Assembly (NCBI GenBank): GCA_007116275.1
Contig: SKIU01000057.1
Location: 1 to 5,342 of the forward strand
Reading direction: 5' to 3'
DNA: 5,342 nucleotides
Origin: a candidate division SR1 bacterium
GTDB lineage: Bacteria > Patescibacteriota > Gracilibacteria > Absconditabacterales > Absconditicoccaceae
A program made the position numbers and the translations under genes. Positions 1 through 4,959 of this stretch are shown piece by piece. Position 1 is the stretch's first letter. The number at the start of each line of letters is the position of its first letter. Under the pieces are notes generated by a model. It did no database searches and was not told the origin of the DNA. It was given only the letters and a program-made list of their open reading frames with translations.

Positions 1-685
1 ATGTTATTGTTAATATATTTCCACTCAATACTGCTGATTGGAGTTGTTGGTTGTCTGTATTCACATAACCACTTAGGTCAATCGTATTCCCATTACTGAT
101 CGATAGGTCGTTTCCTGTTAGGGTTAGGGTTTGGTTATCTGTTCATAATAATGCACTCAAATCTTGTGAGAGACTTCAACCATTTTGTAAAGAAACTGTC
201 AATACTGTTCCAGAAAGAGAGAATCATGTTAGTTGTTGATTTCATCCAGTCACCAAAGAGCTTAAATCTACGCTCACTGGATCTCCATTTTCTATTTCGA
301 TCGTTAATATGTTACTACCAGATAATGTTGCTGCTGTTAAATTTTGATTATCTGTTATTTTTCGTTCAAGCCGTTGTCATCCTCTATATACATAGTGATT
401 TCCGTCTGTATGATAATTTATCTGTCATTCTACGACAGGTGAAATGGTTGCGTTATCTTTGGGAATCAAATATAATCATGCTGCTGATTGGTTGTGTGCT
501 CAAATATTCAATGATGCTGTCGTATGAGTTGTGTCTGATGTGTCTATATTGATACCAACAGAACCAGACTGACTGTTTGCATCCTGTGCAGACAAGGTAA
601 AAAATACCATAGCTGTAATTACCGCAGCTTCTTTTCCTATTTTAGAGGAAGTTGTGTACAGTTTTTTAAGGAGATCTAAGGACAT
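1..685 (-). CDS. Secreted fibre/adhesin-like repeat protein, N-terminal part (code 25, runs off left edge)
   Basis: 228 residues are visible and the C-terminus lies beyond the left edge. Seen: a basic start followed by the hydrophobic run AAVITAMVFFTLSA (about 20-33), which looks like a signal peptide. Residues about 41-105 (SVGINIDTS ... GLYLIPKDN ... VEGQINYHTDGNHYVY) resemble the N-terminal part of phage-tail-fibre-like and Bacteroidetes surface proteins, of the type GxGLLLPR ... AEGLxxYNTDTNxFxYY. From about 111 come four imperfect repeats of 28-36 residues, beginning TDNQNL, GGNQQL, TDNQTL and TDNQQL, each with an LSG or LTG and LTI or LSI core, as in beta-strand fibre repeats. Eight in-frame TGA codons (Gly62, 70, 87, 103, 148, 154, 170, 181) must be read through. 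The ATG at 683-685 has no Shine-Dalgarno sequence but lies about 40 bases below a good promoter. Inferred role: surface attachment, perhaps to a host cell. The family is recognised by pattern only. Confidence 0.8.
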
Positions 686-729
686 AGATGTATCGTTAAT
701 TTATAAAATGTCAATAATTATATGTACGT

Positions 730-757
730 ATTATACAAAATACATAGTTATATGCAA
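730..757 (-). promoter_or_regulatory. Promoter of the fibre-like gene
   Basis: On the minus strand, TTGCAT (752-757), 16 bp, then a perfect TATAAT (730-735). The predicted start of transcription is near 723, giving a leader of about 38 bases before the ATG at 685. It lies in the 96-bp gap after the radA stop. A second weaker TTGACA lies downstream in the leader. Confidence 0.65.
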
Positions 758-781
758 GTGTATTTTTTGTTTTTTTATTTA

Positions 782-2077
782 TTATCCAAATAGTGTTTTT
801 ATTTCGACAATATATTTCATATTATTATGGTCTTGTAATGCAAACCCATCTGGCACTTCTTTTACTCTTTTGGCATGAAGCCTGGATGTTACAATCTTAC
901 CAGACAAAGCAAGTTCTCCGACAAATATTGTATCTTTGGGGACTGTTTGGTTGGTGTACTGGCTATAAATACCTGCCGCTATGGCAAGATCTATACCACT
1001 ATCACGAAAATCAAACTCACCTGGTACGTTGACAAAAACATCAAAGAGTCAGATATTTATCTTGAGATATCTTTCTAGTATTGCGATAACCATATCGACT
1101 CTTTTGTTGTCTACACCGATACAGTTACGTTGTGGAAATTTGTATTTTGTCTTATTGAGCAAAACTTCTACTTGTGTAATAACAGGGCGACCATTGTCTA
1201 GTCAGATAGATAAGACGGATCAGGGCATCGTACTTGCAGCCTGGAGTATGCGTTCTTTGATGTCATAGACAGGCTGAAGTCCAAATAGTGTCATCTCAAA
1301 AATACCGCTATCATCAGTATGTCCAAATCTGTTTTTTTGTCCACGCAAGAAACGCAACTGTCCAAATCTGTCACCTTCTAAATACAAAACAACATCGACG
1401 ATATGTTCCAGATACTTGGGTCATGCAATTTCACCGCCTTTGGTTACATGTCCTATAATAATAATCGTGCAATTATGTTTTTTTCCAAACTCAGAGAGTT
1501 TTTCTGCACAGTATTTGACTTGGTTAGGAGATCCTGCTGATGAGTCATTGTGTTCACTATAGATCGTCTGGATAGAGTCGATGACAATAAGGTCTGGATG
1601 TTGGTCTTCTGCAGTAGTAAGGATATCTTCGATGTGGGTAGAGTGATAGATTTGTGTTTTCTGCAGAGGAGTTTTATCATCTGGATTGATCCTTTCTCGT
1701 CTATCTTTGATTTGGTTGGGTTGTTCTTCTCCGGTGAAGTATTGGATATGCATATCGTTATGACTTATAAGATCCTGGAGAATTTGGACTATGATGGTAG
1801 ATTTTCCTATCCCTGGTTCTCATCACAACAGATAGATACCTCCTTGTTTGACTCCTTGTTGGAGGACACGCTGGAGTTCTGTGTTTGCAAGGGTTCGGAA
1901 ACGTGATGTTACAGTACTTTTTCCAGCTGACAAAACGGATCATTGTTTACGTGTGTGTTTGGATTTACTTGTTTTGGCGCTATGAGCAACTTGCACAAAT
2001 GAACCAAAAGCACCACATTGTGGGCATTTACCGAGTTTGGTAGCAGAGCTATATCAACAAGCAGAACAAGAGAACAT
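782..2077 (-). CDS. radA: DNA repair protein RadA (Sms), complete in code 25
   Basis: 431 residues. RadA is a RecA-like ATPase that drives branch migration in recombinational repair. Seen in order: a four-cysteine zinc finger (C4, C7, C18, C21) and a Walker A GEPGIGKST (86-94, Lys92). Then come a Walker B LIVIDS (163-168), GHVTKGGEIAGPK (209-221) and the RadA-specific KNRFG (248-252). Last is a C-terminal Lon-type domain (about 285-431, with LFDVFVNVPGEF and FVGELALSGKI). Eight in-frame TGA codons encode Gly8, 46, 85, 86, 219, 286, 292 and 343; several are family-conserved glycines, and 8 of 38 glycines are TGA. The ATG at 2075-2077 places the zinc finger right at the N-terminus as in the family. 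There is no Shine-Dalgarno sequence. The gene ends in tandem TAA TAA. The C-terminal domain is slightly short after residue 395. Identity is secure. Confidence 0.96.
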
Positions 2078-2116
2078 AATACACAAAAGATTAGAAAATA
2101 GAATACCATTCAAGGC

Positions 2117-2139
2117 TATAGAGTATAGATAACTCTATA
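2117..2139. promoter_or_regulatory. Inverted repeat over the radA start of transcription (possible operator)
   Basis: Perfect 8-bp arms TATAGAGT (2117-2124) and ACTCTATA (2132-2139) are separated by 7 bp. On the minus strand one arm is the -10 box of the proposed radA promoter and the other lies just past the expected +1. Binding of a dimeric repressor is an inference. The repeat could also fold as a hairpin in the 5' leader. Confidence 0.4.
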
Positions 2140-2161
2140 AATATTTTTTATAGCATAACAA
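2134..2161 (-). promoter_or_regulatory. Promoter of radA
   Basis: On the minus strand, TTGTTA (2156-2161), 16 bp, then TATAGA (2134-2139). Expected +1 is near 2127, with a leader of about 50 bases. The -35 box lies inside the U-tract of the upstream terminator, so the two transcription units are packed back to back. The boxes are weaker than those of rpmE, but spacer length and place agree. Confidence 0.45.
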
Positions 2162-2192
2162 AAAACACTCCCTTTGCAAGTTTGGGAGTGTT
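2157..2192 (-). terminator. Rho-independent terminator of the rpmE / PH-protein operon
   Basis: Nine-base arms AACACTCCC and GGGAGTGTT (2184-2192 and 2164-2172) pair perfectly around an 11-base loop. On the minus strand they run into TTTTTTGTT. The stem overlaps the TAA stop (2191-2193) of the PH-domain gene. Confidence 0.85.
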
Positions 2193-2838
2193 AGTATAGT
2201 TCATCTTCATATCAATCTTCATCGTTTGATTTTTTCTTATTCTTCTCAACATATTCTTGCACCACTTCACCGAGAGCTTCCATAAGCACTCCATAATCAG
2301 CATGGGATTTGTCCTGTCCTTCTTCTTCATATTGCATACCAATACCATGTTTTTCTTTGGTTTGTTGGATAAGTCTTGCTTTCTTTCTGGGATCGGGAAC
2401 ATTGTCGAAAGAAAAGGTAATAGCGTGGTTTATAGTAATGCTAATATCTCATTTACCAAATACTTTATCCCAAAAACTATCTTGGGTATGCATAACTGTT
2501 TCTATAGTGTCTCGCTGAAAATAATCAGTCTTGTATTCGAAGATTCACTCTCGCATAAATAAAGTGATACCTGATGGACTCAATACAAGACAGTCTAGAT
2601 AAAAATCCAGAAAATCTATCGTATATTTGATCAATAACATCAGCCCCAAAGCTACAAAAATCCACAGTAAATATGGGGTTGATATATTTGCATCTAGGAC
2701 AGCATATATTCCATACAATACGAAAAGTAGTAGTATGACCAAGACCGTAGGCCTGATAAACATACTACTACTATGCCCGATGATATGATCGGGTTCGTTT
2801 CCATTCAAATAGCTTTTTATGATGTATTTTCTAAACAT
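2191..2838 (-). CDS. Membrane protein with bacterial PH domain (bPH2-like), complete in code 25
   Basis: 215 residues. Seen: a short polar N-terminus, then two membrane helices (about 31-49 and 55-77). Residues about 80-145 look like a bacterial PH (YdbT/DUF304-type) domain: LVLSPSGITLFMREGIFEYK, then QRDTIETVMHTQDSFWDKVFGKGDISI. The family pattern has a strand reading Gly-Ile/Leu-Phe, an IxxVxxxQ helix and a GxGxIxI strand. A charged tail follows (about 150-215) with acidic clusters EEEGQD and NDEDGYEDE. Gly98, Gly130 and Gly209 are TGA, and the first two are the motif glycines. The start at 2836-2838 lies 30 bp after rpmE with no promoter between, so co-transcription is likely. Membrane-bound PH domains are of generally unknown role; I assign no function. 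The tail is not recognised. Confidence 0.88.
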
Positions 2839-2868
2839 AGAAAATATAGAAGATAATATGAAATAGAC

Positions 2869-3108
2869 TTATGCTCCTTTCTTTGCTTCCATTCTCTTTT
2901 GTTTTTCCAAGAATTTTTCCATATGTCATTTTGCTTTTCTTTCAATCTTTTTATCTGGATTGTATGCAGGATGTGACATATGAGATGTTTCTACCTTAAT
3001 CGGTCCTGGAAGTGTAGAATTGATAGTAAACTTATTTCCATCAAGATCTACTACTTCTACATCTGTATGATAAGGTATCTTTTTCTTCTTTTTTTCTTCT
3101 GCTGCCAT
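2869..3108 (-). CDS. rpmE: 50S ribosomal protein L31, zinc-free form, complete in code 25
   Basis: 79 residues. L31 bridges the ribosomal subunits. Seen: a lysine-rich N-terminus (EEKKKKKIPYHTDVEVV), DGNKFTINSTLPGPIKVET and SHPAYNPDKK. The end is KGHMEKFLEKQKRMEAKK, matching the STL ... KVEICSNCHPFYTGKQK ... GRVEKF layout of L31. The zinc-binding cysteines of the C+ type are absent, so this is a C- form. Gly61, just before HMEKF, is TGA (2926-2928); under the standard code the protein would lose its conserved C-terminal end. The gene is the first of a two-gene unit with the PH-domain protein and has its own promoter in the 75-bp gap after ndk. The length is normal for L31. Confidence 0.88.
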
Positions 3109-3149
3109 GAGACTAGTATTATTAGTATTGTAAAAAAATCAATGCTGTT

Positions 3150-3177
3150 ATTATATCCAATTCTTTGACAAAATCAA
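3150..3177 (-). promoter_or_regulatory. Promoter of rpmE and the PH-protein gene
   Basis: On the minus strand, TTGATT (3172-3177), 16 bp, then a perfect TATAAT (3150-3155). Expected +1 is near 3143, with a leader of about 35 bases before the ATG at 3108. It starts just after the ndk stop, so L31 need not depend on ndk transcription. Confidence 0.65.
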
Positions 3178-3183
3178 TAGTTT

Positions 3184-3765
3184 TTACTGTTTTGTTATTT
3201 GATCTTTATCAAACCACAAAGCAATCTCTTTTTCTGCTTCTTCTGGAGTTTCACTTGCATGAATAAGATTGTACATAGGTCTAGCTTCTACATTTGCCAG
3301 AAATGGTGTTTCGATGCTCAAATCACCACGTATAGTTCCCAACGCTGCTTTTGCAGGTATCGTATCTCATACTATTTTTCTTACCATATCGATAGCATTT
3401 ACTCATTGCAAAACCATAACGACAACTGGTCATCGAGTCATGTAATTAATCAAATAGTCTAAGACCTTTTCTCCTATCTGATGTGCCTTATCGGTACCCA
3501 AAAATTGTTTTGGATCAATATTATTTTCTTCAAAAGTTCCCAAACTTTTTGTTCACAAACGAGTTACTCGCTTCTCATCATCAGCTGGATAATGCGCCAT
3601 GATTTGTTCACGAGTAGCTTGCTTCATTTGCATTGCTACTACTTTTAGTTGCCTTTGCTCAAAACGAGAAACAATCTCACCAACCAATCATCTCGCAACA
3701 CCATCAGGTTTTATCATAACAAATGTTTGTTGTTTTTTGATATGTTCCAATGTATCAATTACCAT
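3184..3765 (-). CDS. ndk: Nucleoside diphosphate kinase, long form, complete in code 25
   Basis: 193 residues. NDK moves the gamma phosphate from NTPs to NDPs through a phospho-histidine and balances nucleotide pools. Seen: TFVMIKPDGVARGLVGEI (14-31), AHYPADDEKR (57-66), GPVVVMVLQGVNAIDMVRKI (112-131), GTIRGDL (143-149) and NLIHASETPEEAEKEI (166-181), with catalytic His169. Common bacterial NDK has about 140-150 residues. The extra length is an insert at about 66-105 (RLGTKSLGTFEENNIDPKQF ... IGEKV), as in long NDKs I know from archaea and some candidate phyla. Five of 12 glycines are TGA (Gly26, 71, 112, 121, 133), among them those in KPDGVxRG, GPVV and the LxG before the Asn-Ala motif. No open frame longer than a fragment exists without recoding. 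The start at 3763-3765 leaves a normal N-terminus and has no Shine-Dalgarno sequence. Confidence 0.96.
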
Positions 3766-3801
3766 ACAATAATTGTTGTGACAATATAAAATATTGACAT
3801 A

Positions 3802-3829
3802 ATAATAGTTATTAGCAACTCTTTTGCAA
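3802..3829 (-). promoter_or_regulatory. Promoter of ndk
   Basis: On the minus strand, TTGCAA (3824-3829), 16 bp, then TATTAT (3802-3807). Expected +1 is near 3795, with a leader of about 30 bases to the ATG at 3765. The rest of 3766-3961 holds the divergent tRNA promoter, a hairpin and no gene I can support. Confidence 0.5.
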
Positions 3830-3871
3830 CACTAAAACCCCAAAATGTCTGATACCCCATAGCAAAAACAC

Positions 3872-3899
3872 TTGCAATAGACAATCAAATATATATACA
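3872..3899 (+). promoter_or_regulatory. Promoter of the tRNA cluster
   Basis: TTGCAA (3872-3877), 16 bp, then TATACA (3894-3899). It is divergent from the ndk promoter. Expected +1 is near 3906, about 55 bases before tRNA-Gln(UUG), with a small hairpin in between. Confidence 0.5.
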
Positions 3900-3907
3900 A
3901 TTGTCAT

Positions 3908-3931
3908 TGTCCCGATTTTTCGGGGTATTTT
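3908..3931 (+). terminator. Terminator-like hairpin in the leader of the tRNA cluster
   Basis: CCCGA (3911-3915) and TCGGG (3920-3924) pair around TTTT, with two possible wobble pairs below, followed by TATTTTGTT. The stem is short. It lies only a few bases after the expected start of transcription, so it may act as an early pause, an attenuator or a 5' protecting hairpin rather than a true gene end. Confidence 0.4.
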
Positions 3932-3961
3932 GTTCTATGCATTGAACGACAAAAAAACTGT

Positions 3962-4032
3962 TGGGGAATAGTCTAATGGTAGGACAGCGGACTTTGACTC
4001 CGTTAGTCTAGGTTCGAATCCTAGTTCCCCAA
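3962..4032 (+). tRNA. tRNA-Gln (anticodon UUG)
   Basis: 71 bases without CCA. Acceptor TGGGGAA/TTCCCCA with the U1-A72 pair typical of tRNA-Gln. Anticodon stem GCGGA/TCCGT around CTTTGAC, T arm CTAGG-TTCGAAT-CCTAG, discriminator A. First gene of the cluster and nearly identical to tRNA-Gln(CUG) at 4255. Confidence 0.97.
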
Positions 4033-4036
4033 GACT

Positions 4037-4115
4037 AAAGGTAAAAAGATAAAAGTGGGAAATGATAAAAAGGCAAAAACTTTTGAGCACTTAAATCTTT
4101 AAGCGCTTTACCTTT
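4037..4115 (+). other. Structured spacer between tRNA-Gln and tRNA-fMet
   Basis: A 9-bp perfect outer helix, AAAGGTAAA (4037-4045) with TTTACCTTT (4107-4115), encloses two smaller hairpins. One is AAAAGT (4051-4056) with ACTTTT (4079-4084). The other is AGCACTTA (4086-4093) with TAAGCGCT (4100-4107), with one A-C mismatch; it shares base 4107 with the outer helix. No T-arm TTCGA, so it is not a tRNA. It could be a processing structure, a small RNA, or chance in AT-rich DNA. Confidence 0.3.
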
Positions 4116-4121
4116 CATAAC

Positions 4122-4196
4122 TGCGGGGTGGAGAAATGGTATCTCGTCGGGCTCATAACCCGAAGATAGGTGGTTCGATTCCATCCCCCGCAACCA
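4122..4196 (+). tRNA. Initiator tRNA-fMet (anticodon CAU)
   Basis: 75 bases with encoded CCA. Called the initiator because the anticodon stem carries the three G-C pairs next to the loop (TCGGG-CTCATAA-CCCGA) and the body GCGGGGTGGAG matches known initiators. The first base is T4122 facing A4192, which gives a weak U1-A72 pair in place of the usual C1 x A72 mismatch. Confidence 0.95.
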
Positions 4197-4254
4197 AAAA
4201 AAAATATACATACTGTATTATCATATCTACTTCTATCCATTACTACAATGACGA

Positions 4255-4325
4255 TGGGGAATCGTCTAATGGTAGGACCACGGACTCTGACTCCGTTAGT
4301 CTAGGTTCGAATCCTAGTTCCCCAA
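4255..4325 (+). tRNA. tRNA-Gln (anticodon CUG)
   Basis: 71 bases without CCA. Acceptor TGGGGAA/TTCCCCA, anticodon stem ACGGA/TCCGT around CTCTGAC. It differs from tRNA-Gln(UUG) at 3962 at only four positions, one of them the first anticodon base. Confidence 0.97.
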
Positions 4326-4335
4326 AACAATAGGG

Positions 4336-4355
4336 TACAAATATAGAAATTTGTA
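4336..4355 (+). other. Short hairpin between tRNA-Gln and tRNA-Leu
   Basis: TACAAAT (4336-4342) and ATTTGTA (4349-4355) form a 7-bp stem with loop ATAGAA. There is no T-run, so it is not a terminator; a processing or spacer stem is possible. Confidence 0.3.
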
Positions 4356-4372
4356 GCTTAGACAATTCATCT

Positions 4373-4454
4373 GCCGAGATGATGGAACTGGTAGACATGC
4401 TTGGCTTAGAACCAAGTGCCTTACGGCGTGGGGGTTCGACTCCCCCTTTCGGCA
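4373..4454 (+). tRNA. tRNA-Leu (anticodon UAG)
   Basis: 82 bases without CCA. Acceptor GCCGAGA/TTTCGGC, anticodon stem CTTGG/CCAAG around CTTAGAA. The long variable arm with a GCC-TTAC-GGC stem is a class II feature. T arm GGGGG-TTCGACT-CCCCC, discriminator A. Confidence 0.97.
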
Positions 4455-4525
4455 AACTACGATGCTTTACAATAGACTACAATATCTTACCAACTATATA
4501 CCAATACGAAAAGATACAAATAATC

Positions 4526-4553
4526 TTGCATTTTCTTCGTCAATATATATAGT
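4526..4553 (+). promoter_or_regulatory. Internal promoter before tRNA-Asn and rpsT
   Basis: TTGCAT (4526-4531), 16 bp, then TATAGT (4548-4553). Expected +1 is near 4560, about 22 bases before tRNA-Asn. It lies in the 127-bp gap 4455-4581, the widest in the cluster, and would serve tRNA-Asn, rpsT and the tRNAs beyond. Confidence 0.55.
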
Positions 4554-4566
4554 CGCACGTATTGTG

Positions 4567-4580
4567 TATTTGTACAAATA
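4567..4580. repeat. 14-bp perfect palindrome upstream of tRNA-Asn
   Basis: TATTTGTACAAATA reads the same on both strands and ends one base before tRNA-Asn. Its right half, extended to TACAAATAATC (4573-4583), repeats exactly at 4515-4525 just before the -35 box of the internal promoter. An operator role is only a guess. Confidence 0.35.
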
Positions 4581-4581
4581 A

Positions 4582-4657
4582 TCCGAGGTAGCTCAGTCGG
4601 TAGAGCAAGAGACTGTTAATCTCTGGGTCGTGGGTTCGAGCCCCACCCTCGGAGCCA
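4582..4657 (+). tRNA. tRNA-Asn (anticodon GUU)
   Basis: 76 bases with encoded CCA. Acceptor TCCGAGG/CCTCGGA, anticodon stem AGAGA/TCTCT around CTGTTAA, T arm GTGGG-TTCGAGC-CCCAC, discriminator G. Confidence 0.97.
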
Positions 4658-4697
4658 TTATACCACACTATGTATTATTTATATTTTGAATGTGTAT

Positions 4698-4952
4698 ATG
4701 CCTGTTACAAAAGCTGCTGCAAAAGCTGCAAGAAGAAATGAAAAGCGTAGAGCAAAAAATCGCCCTATTAAAGATGCTATGAAAACTGGTATCAAAGCTG
4801 TCATCAAAACTAAAGAACAATGAGACAGTATTCCTGCTGATATGGTAAGTATTGCCTACAGCAAAATAGATAAAGCTCTCAAGGCTGGTATCTTAAAGAA
4901 AAAAACTGCTGCAAGAAGAAAAGCAAAAGTTGCTAAGATAGCAAACCAATAA
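4698..4952 (+). CDS. rpsT: 30S ribosomal protein S20, complete in code 25
   Basis: 84 residues. S20 is a three-helix primary binder of 16S rRNA. Seen: a very basic N-terminal helix (AAAKAARRNEKRRAKNR), a middle helix (IKDAMKTGIKAVIKTK) and the family end IDKALKAGILKKKTAARRKA. The only interruption is TGA at 4821-4823 (Gly42) in the turn KEQ-Gly-DSIPA between helices, where E. coli S20 also has a glycine. Without recoding the gene would be cut in two. The length matches the family (about 85-90). It lies 40 bp after tRNA-Asn and 34 bp before tRNA-Thr, so it is probably transcribed with the tRNAs. The ATG has no Shine-Dalgarno sequence. Confidence 0.95.
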
Positions 4953-4959
4953 ATATACC

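Noticed and set aside
118..133. TTAGGG-TTAGGG telomere-like repeat
   Set aside because: It is codons of the fibre gene on the minus strand (QTLTLTG) and only two units long; chance within a Thr-Leu repeat.
151..1268. Plus-strand open frames over 151-552, 654-878, 793-1032 and 981-1268
   Set aside because: They are antisense to the fibre gene and radA, carry Leu/Phe/Tyr-rich translations with no family pattern, and lack promoters.
782..2077. radA as a degraded pseudogene with several stop codons
   Set aside because: All stops are TGA, they fall at Gly positions, there is no frameshift, and the same pattern appears in essential rpsT, rpmE and ndk.
2257..2562. Plus-strand open frames opposite the PH-domain gene
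   Set aside because: Shadows of the minus-strand gene, which has clear domain structure, an operon neighbour and a terminator.
4037..4115. A tenth, degenerate tRNA in the Gln-fMet spacer
   Set aside because: The fold is three-armed, but there is no TTCGA T-loop, no D-arm consensus and no 7-base anticodon loop.
4136..4455. Open frames across the tRNA genes on both strands
   Set aside because: They run through well-formed tRNA genes; the translations (such as GSIPSPAT and GVEPPRR) are the familiar false peptides from tRNA T arms.
1..4952. UGA read as tryptophan (code 4, Mycoplasma-like)
   Set aside because: TGA lies at glycine positions such as the RadA P-loop and NDK KPDGVxRG, while TGG is used where Trp is plausible, for example in the PH protein and NDK.
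1..4952. UGA sites as selenocysteine
   Set aside because: There are 26 sites in unrelated genes, none at redox cysteines, and no SECIS-like stem follows them as a rule.
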